A stretch of 64,000 nt of DNA from Polaribacter sp. SA4-12 (lineage in GTDB: Bacteria; Bacteroidota; Bacteroidia; Flavobacteriales; Flavobacteriaceae). Below, piece after piece: positions 1-8,288 of the stretch. Each line of letters begins with the position of its first letter. Position 1 is the stretch's first letter. The stretch spans positions 3,143,501 through 3,207,500 of the forward strand of contig NZ_CP019334.1 of the NCBI RefSeq assembly GCF_002163675.1. The letters are read 5' to 3'. The notes beneath the pieces are model-generated. The model ran no database searches, had not been told where the DNA came from, and saw only the letters and a list, made by a program, of their open reading frames with translations. The position numbers were made by a program, and so were the translations under genes.

Positions 1-528
1 TTCAAACTTATCAATACGTCTTATTAATAATATTAGTACTTGTTTTAATTCTTTTCTAAGATCCGAACTCAACAAACCTGTTGCTTCAAAGGATTCTAAT
101 TGTCTTTTTGTTTGATGTTTTTGTTTTTTTAGTAATTCTAAAGCTGTGTAAAGTTGTTTAATTTCTATACTAGGTTTACTCTCTGGACACCATCTTTTTA
201 ACTCATATTGAGCACCATATTCGGCAATTGTCTTTGCGTCTTTTTTATCTGTTTTTGCTCTATATAATCTTGTTTGACTATATCTTCTAATTATCAAAGG
301 ATTTAATACACATACATTAAAACTAGATGCATGTAAAAAAGTTGCTAACTGAACATAATAAGGACCACTAGCCTCCATTACAATCCAGTCTGATGCACTA
401 ATCAATTTAATAAATTGCTCAAAACCTGTATTTTGATTCTTAAAAATTTTGTGAATCCATTTATCTTTTTCTAAATAAGAAACATCAAAGGTTTGCTTAC
501 TAATATCAATTCCTATAATTTTACTCAT
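1..528 (-). CDS. IS110-family transposase (DEDD recombinase), N-terminal part
   Basis: This reads from an ATG at 526-528 down to the window edge, giving 176 codons. The product is the RuvC-like DEDD domain of IS110 transposases. I see Asp8 in a GIDIS motif, Glu52 in VMEASGPYY, and Asp94 and Asp97 in KTDKKDAK, the four expected metal-binding acids. The C-terminal domain with the catalytic serine is outside the window. The edge falls inside the homopolymer where the other copy carries its frameshift, so I cannot tell whether this copy is intact. Confidence 0.9.
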   Translation of the reverse strand, partial: MSKIIGIDISKQTFDVSYLEKDKWIHKIFKNQNTGFEQFIKLISASDWIVMEASGPYYVQLATFLHASSFNVCVLNPLIIRRYSQTRLYRAKTDKKDAKTIAEYGAQYELKRWCPESKPSIEIKQLYTALELLKKQKHQTKRQLESFEATGLLSSDLRKELKQVLILLIRRIDKFE

Positions 529-530
529 AT

Positions 531-768
531 CAAATGTTTTTATAGAAAAATTACTACATTTACTTATCAATCCTAAATACAGACTTGATGGTCTAATGAT
601 CTGTTCAAGTTTATGTAGTAAGGGGTAAAGTGATTAGCATTGCGAACGGTCTTTAATGACAAATGACGGACTATAATCTTTTCCTTTACCCTTACTTTTC
701 TTGTTAAATATTAAATCTAATTTAAGCTTTTTAAAAACAGATCCTTATTTTTACAAACATAGGATGAC
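531..768 (-). ncRNA. Probable bridge RNA of the IS110 element, left copy
   Basis: This noncoding region upstream of the transposase has the same sequence as 28741-28978. Transcribed on the minus strand it would form a stem (684-696 with 617-630) enclosing a target loop, then a 7-bp stem (613-619 with 553-559) enclosing a donor loop. The proposed left and right target guides are at 663-668 and 638-645. The left donor guide is at 596-604 and the right donor guide near 570-575. The detailed argument is given with the complete copy. No transcript has been observed here; this is inference from sequence. Confidence 0.65.
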
Positions 769-858
769 AGAAGTTTCCAAACAAGTTTAGCCCTGATTGA
801 AACGGCATCCTTTTTATTTTTCATAAAAAGATACAGTGGAAAGCAGGAAATAGCTTCT
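769..858 (-). repeat. Interspersed repeat, copy A (short form)
   Basis: Read on the minus strand this begins GAAGCTATTTCCTGCTTT (beginning at 857) and ends ATCAGGGCTAAACTTGTTTG (ending at 778). The same two ends occur in repeats B (27441-27590) and C (54792-54930). The middle holds a perfect 8-bp hairpin (810-817 with 823-830). It begins about 11 bases after the stop of mfd and runs in the same direction as that gene. The left IS110 copy is inserted at its far end. Confidence 0.8.
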
Positions 859-868
859 AAAAATTAAT

Positions 869-3800
869 TTAAATCTTCGTTAAAATATCTAAGGCAGTTT
901 TTACGCTATCAATTCGAATAAAAGTAACTAATAAACGCAAACCGTTTTTGCTTTCTTTCTCTTTCATAACACAGCTTTTTCCATTTTTCTGAACGTATTC
1001 TAACATTCTAGTAAACGCTTCTGTATGGTAAAAATCACTTTGTTGATTGGCAACAAAATAACCCATCATTCTTTTTTGCTTTAAAATAACTTTCTCTAAA
1101 CCGAGTTCTTTTGCCAACCATTTTATACGAACAGAATTTAATAAATCTTCTACTTGTGTAGGGATTTCGCCAAAACGATCTATAATTTCAGTTTCGAAAA
1201 CTAGTAATTCTTCTTCCGTTTTTAGCTCGCCTAATTTGTTGTATAGACTCAATCTTTCTGTAATTGAATTGATATAATCATCTGGAAATAAAATTTCGAA
1301 ATCAGTATCAATAGTTACGTCTTTTACATACTCTTTTGGCTTAGAATCGTCTGTAGGATATAATTCTTTAAATTCGTTTTCTTTAAGCTCGTCAATTGCT
1401 TCTTGTAGTATTTTTTGATATGTATCAAACCCAATATCATTGATAAATCCACTTTGTTCACCACCCAATAAATCTCCTGCTCCACGAATTTCTAAATCTT
1501 TCATGGCAATATTAATTCCGCTTCCTAAATCTGAAAATAAAACCAATGCTTCGATACGTTTTCTGGCATCATCGGTCATCATATGATAAGGAGGCGTTAT
1601 AAAATAACAGAACGCTTTTTTGTTAGAACGACCAACTCTACCACGCATTTGGTGTAAATCTGAAAGTCCGAAATTATTGGCGTTATTAATAAAAATAGTG
1701 TTGGCATTTGGTACATCTAAACCACTTTCTATAATTGTTGTAGAAACTAAAACATCGAATTCGCCACTCATAAAACTGAGCATTAATCCTTCTAACTTTT
1801 TACCTTCCATTTGTCCGTGACCAATGGCAACTTTAGCGGAAGGAACCAACCTCTGTATTAAACCAGCAACTTCTTTAATGTTTTCTATTCTATTATGAAT
1901 AAAGAAAACCTGACCTCCTCTGGAAATTTCGTAAGAAATAGCATCTCTTATTATTTCTTCAGAAAAACGAATTACATTACTATCTATTGGATGCCTGTTT
2001 GGTGGTGGCGTTTTTATAACAGATAAATCTCTTGCCGCCATTAAACTGAATTGTAACGTTCTTGGAATTGGAGTTGCAGTTAGCGTTAATGTATCTACAT
2101 TTTCTTTTAGTGTTTTTAACTTGTCTTTTACAGCAACACCAAATTTTTGCTCTTCATCAATAATTAATAAACCTAAATCTTTAAATTTTAAACGTTGATT
2201 AGTTAATTGATGTGTTCCAATAATAATATCTACAGAACCATCATTTACACCATTTATGGCTTCCGTTTTTTGTTTTGCAGTTCTAAAGCGATTTAAATAA
2301 TCGATTCTAACAGGAAAATCTTTTAATCTTTCTGTAAAGGTTTTGTAATGTTGAAAGGCAAGAATTGTTGTAGGTACTAAAATTGCGACTTGTTTTCCAT
2401 TATCTACTGCTTTAAAAGCAGCTCTTACAGCAACTTCTGTTTTACCAAAACCAACATCACCACAAACCAATCGATCCATTGGTTGTTCTTTTTCCATATC
2501 ATTTTTTACATCTTGAGTAGATGTAAATTGATCTGGCGTATCTTCATACATAAAACTACCTTCTAACTCATGTTGAATGTGAGTATCTGGACCAAAAGCG
2601 AATCCTTTTTGTAGTTTTCTTTTTGCATATAATTGAATTAAATTAAATGCAATATGTTTAACTCTGGCTTTTGTTTTTTGTTTGATTTTTTTCCAAGCTC
2701 CAGAACCTAATTTGTATATTTTAGGTGCTTTTCCGTCTTTTCCATTAAATTTAGAAATCTTGTGAAGCGAGTGAATGCTTACGTATAAAATATCTCTTTC
2801 TCCATAAACAAGTTTTATTGCTTCTTGCTTATTTCCTTGAACATCAATTTTCTGCAAACCACCAAACTTTCCAATTCCATGATCCATATGTGTTACATAA
2901 TCGCCAATTTCTAGTTTGGTTAATTCTTGAATTGTGATTGCTTGTTTTTTAGCGTACCCATTTTTTAATCTGAATTTATGGTAACGTTCAAAAATTTCAT
3001 GATCTGTATAACAAACTAATCGATTATCGACATCTACAAAACCTTTGTACAAAGAAAAAACAACAGTTTCATAATGAACTTCTTGTTCAGCATCATCGAA
3101 AATATCGTGAAAACGTTTTGCTTGTTGCTCATTTGCACAAAAAATATAATTGGTAAATCTTCCTTTATGATATTCTTCTAAGTTTTCAATTAATAAATTG
3201 AATTGCTTGTTAAAAGAAGGTTGTGCAATGGTATTGAATTCAATTTTTTGGTTTTCTGATTTTTGATTTCCAAAATTAACCAAGGTAAAATCTTGTAATT
3301 GTTTTTTAATAAAATCTCCATTACAAAATAATTCTTCTGGTTTTGCGTGTTTTATTTCTTTGGATAAATCTTTAAAAGCTTCTTTAGATTTCTCAAAGAA
3401 AGTATCTAAATTACCAACTAATAAATCGATATTCTTCGTAAAAATGACTGTTTTTGAAGAAATATATTTTAGAAAACTTTCTCTATTTTCTTCTAATGTT
3501 TTGTTTTCAACATTAGGCATTATAGAAACTTTCTTCAGTTTTTCTTTAGATAACTGTGTTTCTACATCAAAAGAACGAATACTATCTATTTCATCACCAA
3601 AAAATTCAATTCTGTAAGGTTCGTCATTAGAAAAAGAAAAAACATCTATAATTCCTCCACGTACAGAGAAATCTCCAGGCTCTGTAACAAAATCTACGCG
3701 TTTAAATTTGTATTCGAATAAAACTTCGTTTACAAAATCGAGCGATAAACTTTCGCCAACCGTAACTTTTAAGGTGTTCTTTTCTAATTCTTTTTTGGTA

Positions 3801-4198
3801 ACTACTTTTTCAAATAAAGCAGTTGGGTAAGTAACTATTACTGCAGGTTTTTTACGAGAGTTAATTCTATTTAAAACTTCAGAACGTAATAAAACATTTG
3901 CATTATCAGTTTCTTCAATTTGATAAGGTCTTCTGTATGAGCCAGGGTAAAATAGTACATTTTTTTCGCCTAATAATTGCTCTAAATCATTTAAGTAATA
4001 AGCAGCTTCTTCTTTATCATTAAAGATTAAAAGATAGGGTTTGTCTGCTTTTTTGAAACTTTCTGATATAACAAAAGACAACGAAGAGCCGACCAAATTC
4101 GATATTTGAAAATGGTTTTTGTCTTGTTGAAGTGCTTTAATTATCTGCGAAACATTCGCAGAATTTTGATATTGATTTACAATGTTCTGGGTACTCAA
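869..4198 (-). CDS. mfd: Transcription-repair coupling factor Mfd
   Basis: This 1109-residue protein is an ATP-dependent DNA translocase that removes RNA polymerase stalled at lesions and recruits UvrA. Visible in order are a UvrB-like N-terminal region, the CarD-like RNA-polymerase-interacting domain starting near residue 430 (GDYVTHMDHGIGKF), a superfamily 2 helicase with Walker A GDVGFGKTE near residue 580 and a DEEQ box near 680, and a C-terminal TRCF domain from about residue 975. Length is normal for the family. A TATCTTTG promoter box sits just upstream at 4215-4222. The gene ends beside repeat A with no obvious separate terminator. Confidence 0.98.
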   Translation of the reverse strand: MSTQNIVNQYQNSANVSQIIKALQQDKNHFQISNLVGSSLSFVISESFKKADKPYLLIFNDKEEAAYYLNDLEQLLGEKNVLFYPGSYRRPYQIEETDNANVLLRSEVLNRINSRKKPAVIVTYPTALFEKVVTKKELEKNTLKVTVGESLSLDFVNEVLFEYKFKRVDFVTEPGDFSVRGGIIDVFSFSNDEPYRIEFFGDEIDSIRSFDVETQLSKEKLKKVSIMPNVENKTLEENRESFLKYISSKTVIFTKNIDLLVGNLDTFFEKSKEAFKDLSKEIKHAKPEELFCNGDFIKKQLQDFTLVNFGNQKSENQKIEFNTIAQPSFNKQFNLLIENLEEYHKGRFTNYIFCANEQQAKRFHDIFDDAEQEVHYETVVFSLYKGFVDVDNRLVCYTDHEIFERYHKFRLKNGYAKKQAITIQELTKLEIGDYVTHMDHGIGKFGGLQKIDVQGNKQEAIKLVYGERDILYVSIHSLHKISKFNGKDGKAPKIYKLGSGAWKKIKQKTKARVKHIAFNLIQLYAKRKLQKGFAFGPDTHIQHELEGSFMYEDTPDQFTSTQDVKNDMEKEQPMDRLVCGDVGFGKTEVAVRAAFKAVDNGKQVAILVPTTILAFQHYKTFTERLKDFPVRIDYLNRFRTAKQKTEAINGVNDGSVDIIIGTHQLTNQRLKFKDLGLLIIDEEQKFGVAVKDKLKTLKENVDTLTLTATPIPRTLQFSLMAARDLSVIKTPPPNRHPIDSNVIRFSEEIIRDAISYEISRGGQVFFIHNRIENIKEVAGLIQRLVPSAKVAIGHGQMEGKKLEGLMLSFMSGEFDVLVSTTIIESGLDVPNANTIFINNANNFGLSDLHQMRGRVGRSNKKAFCYFITPPYHMMTDDARKRIEALVLFSDLGSGINIAMKDLEIRGAGDLLGGEQSGFINDIGFDTYQKILQEAIDELKENEFKELYPTDDSKPKEYVKDVTIDTDFEILFPDDYINSITERLSLYNKLGELKTEEELLVFETEIIDRFGEIPTQVEDLLNSVRIKWLAKELGLEKVILKQKRMMGYFVANQQSDFYHTEAFTRMLEYVQKNGKSCVMKEKESKNGLRLLVTFIRIDSVKTALDILTKI

Positions 4199-4214
4199 CC
4201 TGAAATATTTTGTT

Positions 4215-4222
4215 CAAAGATA
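4215..4222 (-). promoter_or_regulatory. Promoter -7 box for mfd
   Basis: The minus strand reads TATCTTTG, an exact match to the Bacteroidota TAnnTTTG box, 17 bases upstream of the mfd ATG. Confidence 0.6.
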
Positions 4223-4474
4223 TTAATTTGATTTTGTTATTTATAAAATGTTTGGAATAAGTACATAATCTATTTATAGATTTCCAAAAATAGATTTGAA
4301 AGTATACGTTCTTATTTTTAGTTTACAGTAGGGGTTGTATTTCGTTTTAATTTTAGCTTTTTATCATTTATAAGAAAAATACTTTACGGAGTTACTTATT
4401 AATAGCTTACTATTCAAAAGTATATCTATGTAAATAAAAAACCATTAACTATTATGTTTTCTCATATAATACAA

Positions 4475-4482
4475 TATATTTG
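4475..4482 (+). promoter_or_regulatory. Promoter -7 box for the outer-membrane barrel gene
   Basis: TATATTTG matches TAnnTTTG and lies 43 bases upstream of the ATG at 4526. Confidence 0.55.
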
Positions 4483-4525
4483 CGTTTAGGAAGTTTTAAT
4501 ATTGTTTACTAATCCCCTATATGCA

Positions 4526-5074
4526 ATGAAAATAAAATTTAATTACTTAAATATTCTCTTCTTATTTTTGACAATGTCACTTTATAGTCAAAGTGCAGAT
4601 AACAAGTGGACTTTCGGTTTAGATTTAGCTTCTGTTAAATACTCAGATGCTGATGGTGCAAATCTTGGAGGTTCCTTTATAAGTCAAACACCTAGATTTT
4701 CTTTGGCAAAGTATATGTTTTCTGGAATAACTTTTGTTGGGTCGGTTTCTACTGCAATAGGAGATAATCAAAAATATACAACTTTTGACGGAATTGCTCG
4801 TTATGATTTTGGAACATCTCAAAATAATGTAGTGCCTTATATCTTTATTGGAGGTAGTTTTATTAAAGCTGCGTCTTTAACACCTACTCTTGACTTTGGA
4901 GCTGGTAATACTTTTTGGTTTTCTGATAAATATGGATTAAATATTCAGATGATGTATAAATATTCTCAAGATAAATTTGCTAGTCAGAAGTCACATATAA
5001 TGCCTTCATTAGGACTGGTTTATAGTTTTAAAGGGCGCTCCCTTGTTCCAAGACTTTGGAATAGCAATCGTTAG
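4526..5074 (+). CDS. Small outer-membrane beta-barrel protein, function unknown
   Basis: The product has 182 residues. I choose the ATG at 4526 over an upstream TTG because it places a clean signal peptide at the N-terminus (hydrophobic run, then LYSQS). The mature part is made of alternating short amphipathic strands rich in aromatic and glycine residues, for example GLDLASVKYSD, YIFIGGSF and LGLVYSFKGRS, as in porin or OmpW-like barrels. It stands alone behind its own promoter. No specific function can be read. Confidence 0.8.
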   Translation: MKIKFNYLNILFLFLTMSLYSQSADNKWTFGLDLASVKYSDADGANLGGSFISQTPRFSLAKYMFSGITFVGSVSTAIGDNQKYTTFDGIARYDFGTSQNNVVPYIFIGGSFIKAASLTPTLDFGAGNTFWFSDKYGLNIQMMYKYSQDKFASQKSHIMPSLGLVYSFKGRSLVPRLWNSNR

Positions 5075-5182
5075 CCTAATCTTAGTTTATAATAATAAAA
5101 CTTTTTTATCTGTTGAATAATCATTTCTTTTAAATTTAATTAAAAGTTTGGATTTAAATCAACGCTTAAAACACCAATACTA

Positions 5183-7477
5183 TTAATTACCGAATTTTAA
5201 ACCAACAAATATTGTTCTTGGTGTTGCCGGACCGTAAATAAAGTTACTATCTCTTTCCTTACCAATATCAAAACTGGTTTGATAATCATCAAAAAGGTTT
5301 TTAGCTCCGGCAAATAATTCAATATTGGTATTCAATTTTTCAACATTAAATGTATAGCTAGATTTAAAACCAACTTCAGCAAAAGTAGGGGACGTGAAAT
5401 ATGCATCTGTAATTAAATTTTGAGGTGAAGCCAAATGAAGAATATCCATTTTACCTGTATAAACTAAGTTTACTGATGTCTTAAATTTTTGATTCGGTGT
5501 ATAAGTCAATGTTGCATAACCATATGTATTAGGTGTTCTTAAAAATTTCTTTTTAGGGTCTAAAATATCTGAGTTTTCTACAGCAGTATCAAATTCACTT
5601 GATTGAAGCGTAAAGCCTATATCTACTTGAAAAATTCCATCATAATTTAAACGAGCTTCTAGGGTAATCCCTTTTACTGTTGCTCCATCTCCGTTTTGTT
5701 TTTCAAATAATTCGCCAAATTTATCACTTCCAATATTTACTTGTGTAAATGCGTCGTTTAAATGTGTGTAAAAGCTTTCAATTGTAAATCCATAGATATA
5801 ATGTTCTGTAGGTCTGTCATAATTAAAAGAGATGTTATAACTTTTAGAACGCTCTTCTTTTAATTTATCCGATAAAGAAATTCTTGAAATTCCTCCACCT
5901 GCAAAAGCAATATGTAAATCGGTGTCAAAAGATTGAGGGGCTCTAAAACCTGTTCCGTATGTTGCTCTAATTTGAGCGTTTCCAAAAGGTTTTGCTAAAA
6001 AAGAAATTCTTGGACTCGCAATTACATTATCAACCAAATTATGTTTGTCTAATCTTACTCCTGTTAATAAATTTATTTTCTCTGTGATTTCCCAATCACT
6101 CTGAAAAAAGAATCCGTAGTTTTTAGTTAATTGGTCTACTTCGTAATTATAAGCAGGAATTTCATCAAAAACATCATCTTGTACAAATTCAGTTCCGATT
6201 GTAAAAAAGTTATTTCCTTTAAAAAAATCTTCAACTTTATGATTGTATTGAATTCCACCCTGATACGTTGTAGTCTCAGAATCTCCATAAGGAGGATTTG
6301 CTAAATGAGCTGTGTCTTCTGGCGTGCCAACATCTGGACGAATACCTGTGTAATGTTCTCTCCCTGTATATTGAGTAGCGAAATAAGTAATTAAAGAACT
6401 TTTATCATCATTAAAATTAATTTGATAATCTACATTACCAACATAAACATCGTGCGTACGTTCTTCCGATTGCAATGCAAAATGGGGAGCACCATCTACC
6501 ATTTCTCCACCATAACGATATTCATTCATTTTACTGAAGTTGATTTCCAGTTTTTGATCATCAGTAGGTAAAAAGAAAATATTTGTACCAAAAGAATTGT
6601 TCTTTAATTCTGGTAATTCCGAAAAGTTATCTCCATTTGCATCATACAAACCTCTAGTTCTGTTGTTGATAAAAAACGAAGCTCCAGCATTTCTATCTTC
6701 ATTTATAACAGTCGCATTTCCAGTAATAATGTTATCAGAAATTCCATCTATATTTTGATACGTATAGCCAATAGAATAGTTATTTTTTTTCGGTATTTTA
6801 GTAATTACATTTACAGTTCCACCAACAGCGCTAGATCCATACAAAGCAGAACCACCACCACGAATAACTTCAATTCTGTCAATCATATTTGTAGGTATTT
6901 GCTCTAAACCATATAAACCAGTTAATGGGCTAAAAATTGGGCGACCATTAATTAGAATTTGAGAATATCCACCAGCTAAACCATTCATTCTTAATTGTGT
7001 GTAATTGCAAGTTTGGCAATCGGTTTCTACACGTAAACCTGTTTGGAATTTTAAACCTTCAGATAAATTACATGCTTGTGCATTGTCTAAAGTAACACTA
7101 TTAATTACGTTTACAATTACTGGGCTATTGGTTCTTCTTTTATCAGTTCTCGTTCCTGTTACCGTAATTTGATCTAACATTTCAGAATGTTCTGTCAATC
7201 TAAAATTAACGCTACTTTCTTCTGATGAATTTATTGTAATTACTTTTCTTTGAGATACAAAACCAGTAAATGAAGCTATTAAAACAATTTTATTTTTATT
7301 GCTTTTAAGTTGATAAAATCCGTTTTCATCAGTAGTTGCTCCTATTTGTGTTCCTTTAATTGATACTGAAGCAAATGGAAGTATTTCTCCTTTTGTAGAA
7401 GTTACTTTCCCTGTTATTGTTTGACTATTTATTGTAATAGTTATCAATAAAATTACAAGTGTAATGTGCTTTATCAT
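5183..7477 (-). CDS. TonB-dependent outer-membrane receptor, probable metal uptake
   Basis: The 764-residue protein has a signal peptide (residues 1-19), a carboxypeptidase-regulatory-like domain (about 20-95), a TonB-dependent plug domain (about 115-225, with RGGGSALYGSSAVGG) and a C-terminal barrel ending in FVGLKFGN. Its plug contains Cys154 and Cys157 in DCQTCNYTQ, which could bind a metal. It is transcribed divergently from a DtxR/MntR-type repressor gene followed by a ZIP transporter, with an operator dyad between them. I therefore infer uptake of manganese, iron or another transition metal or its chelate. The actual ligand is not shown by the sequence. Confidence 0.93.
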   Translation of the reverse strand: MIKHITLVILLITITINSQTITGKVTSTKGEILPFASVSIKGTQIGATTDENGFYQLKSNKNKIVLIASFTGFVSQRKVITINSSEESSVNFRLTEHSEMLDQITVTGTRTDKRRTNSPVIVNVINSVTLDNAQACNLSEGLKFQTGLRVETDCQTCNYTQLRMNGLAGGYSQILINGRPIFSPLTGLYGLEQIPTNMIDRIEVIRGGGSALYGSSAVGGTVNVITKIPKKNNYSIGYTYQNIDGISDNIITGNATVINEDRNAGASFFINNRTRGLYDANGDNFSELPELKNNSFGTNIFFLPTDDQKLEINFSKMNEYRYGGEMVDGAPHFALQSEERTHDVYVGNVDYQINFNDDKSSLITYFATQYTGREHYTGIRPDVGTPEDTAHLANPPYGDSETTTYQGGIQYNHKVEDFFKGNNFFTIGTEFVQDDVFDEIPAYNYEVDQLTKNYGFFFQSDWEITEKINLLTGVRLDKHNLVDNVIASPRISFLAKPFGNAQIRATYGTGFRAPQSFDTDLHIAFAGGGISRISLSDKLKEERSKSYNISFNYDRPTEHYIYGFTIESFYTHLNDAFTQVNIGSDKFGELFEKQNGDGATVKGITLEARLNYDGIFQVDIGFTLQSSEFDTAVENSDILDPKKKFLRTPNTYGYATLTYTPNQKFKTSVNLVYTGKMDILHLASPQNLITDAYFTSPTFAEVGFKSSYTFNVEKLNTNIELFAGAKNLFDDYQTSFDIGKERDSNFIYGPATPRTIFVGLKFGN

Positions 7478-7512
7478 TTTAATGTTTGAATATGAAAAAA
7501 AATATTTTTCAG

Positions 7513-7520
7513 CAAATATA
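7513..7520 (-). promoter_or_regulatory. Promoter -7 box for the TonB receptor gene
   Basis: The minus strand reads TATATTTG, 35 bases upstream of the receptor ATG. The operator dyad at 7525-7548 covers the expected -33 region, which suits repression. Confidence 0.6.
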
Positions 7521-7524
7521 ATTT

Positions 7525-7548
7525 AATTTTTAGACTTGTCTAAAAATT
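7525..7548. promoter_or_regulatory. Operator dyad for a DtxR/MntR-family repressor
   Basis: A perfect inverted repeat with 11-base arms, AATTTTTAGAC and GTCTAAAAATT, is separated by two bases. It lies between the divergent -7 boxes at 7513-7520 and 7572-7579. A half site, GTCTAAAC, also lies just downstream of the plus-strand promoter box. Position next to a DtxR-family gene and dyad symmetry support an autoregulatory operator that also controls the TonB receptor. Binding is inferred. Confidence 0.75.
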
Positions 7549-7571
7549 TATTTTAATAAAAATAAAAAGTA

Positions 7572-7579
7572 TATATTTG
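7572..7579 (+). promoter_or_regulatory. Promoter -7 box for the repressor/ZIP operon
   Basis: TATATTTG matches TAnnTTTG, 17 bases upstream of the ATG at 7597 and 23 bases past the operator dyad. Confidence 0.6.
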
Positions 7580-7596
7580 TTGTCTAAACTTTATAG

Positions 7597-8262
7597 ATGT
7601 TTACACTTTCTGAAGAAAACTATTTAAAAGCAATTTATCATCTAGAATTAGATGCTGATAAAGGAATCAGTACAAATGCAATTGCTAAAAAAATAGAAAC
7701 GAAAGCTTCTTCTGTTACAGATATGATTAAGAAATTATCTGAAAAAGAAGTTGTGATTTATAAAAAGTATAAAGGTGTAACGTTAACGAATTTTGGGAAG
7801 AAAACGGCAGCTAATATTGTAAGAAAACATAGATTATGGGAAGTTTTTTTAGTTGAAAAATTAAATTTTTCTTGGGATGAAGTACATGATGTTGCTGAGC
7901 AATTAGAACATATTAAATCTCCAAAATTAGTAGATCAATTAGATGCTTTTTTAGGTTTTCCATCACATGATCCTCATGGAGACCCTATTCCTGATAAAGA
8001 TGGGAATTTAAAAACGATTGAAAAAAGTTTATTGTCAACTTTAGAGAAAAATGAAATCGGAATTTGTGTTGGTGTAAATGATTCTTCATCAGAATTTTTA
8101 AAATTCTTAGACAAAAAAGGAATCACTTTAGGAAAACAAATTATAGTATTAGAAAAAGAAGATTTTGATGATTCTTTATCAATTCAAATAGATAATAAGA
8201 GGCTTTCAATTTCAAATAAAATTGCTAACAATTTATATATACAAAAAGCCCATAATGGGTAA
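7597..8262 (+). CDS. DtxR/MntR-family metal-dependent transcriptional repressor
   Basis: The 221-residue protein has an N-terminal winged helix (about 1-65), the DtxR dimerization/metal domain (about 66-140) and a C-terminal FeoA/SH3-like domain. By alignment from memory to DtxR, His78, Glu82 and His97 match the ancillary metal site. Glu101, Glu104 and His105 match the primary site, with Glu where DtxR has Cys, as in manganese-responsive members. Asp8 and Glu11 of Bacillus MntR are replaced by Asn and Lys. A perfect operator dyad lies upstream. The ZIP gene follows after 26 bases and is probably co-transcribed. Metal preference (Fe or Mn) is uncertain. Confidence 0.92.
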   Translation: MFTLSEENYLKAIYHLELDADKGISTNAIAKKIETKASSVTDMIKKLSEKEVVIYKKYKGVTLTNFGKKTAANIVRKHRLWEVFLVEKLNFSWDEVHDVAEQLEHIKSPKLVDQLDAFLGFPSHDPHGDPIPDKDGNLKTIEKSLLSTLEKNEIGICVGVNDSSSEFLKFLDKKGITLGKQIIVLEKEDFDDSLSIQIDNKRLSISNKIANNLYIQKAHNG

Positions 8263-8288
8263 TAAATAAAATAAGTAGATTTAATATT

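Larger units (their letters stand above)
1..768 (-). mobile_element. IS110-family insertion sequence, left copy, 5' part only
   Basis: Bases 1-768 are identical, in every line I compared, to 28211-28978, so this is a second copy of the same IS in the same orientation. The window edge removes the 3' part of the transposase gene and the far end of the element. What remains is the transposase N-terminal region and the noncoding 5' region that probably encodes a bridge RNA. Identity with the other copy stops after 768, where the flank changes to an interspersed repeat. The exact junction probably lies within the ATGA at 764-767. Confidence 0.93.
4199..4525. other. Intergenic region between mfd and an outer-membrane protein gene
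   Basis: This gap lies between two divergent genes. It holds the mfd promoter box at 4215-4222 and the promoter box of the next gene at 4475-4482. I see no RNA gene, terminator or conserved repeat in the AT-rich middle. Confidence 0.6.
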
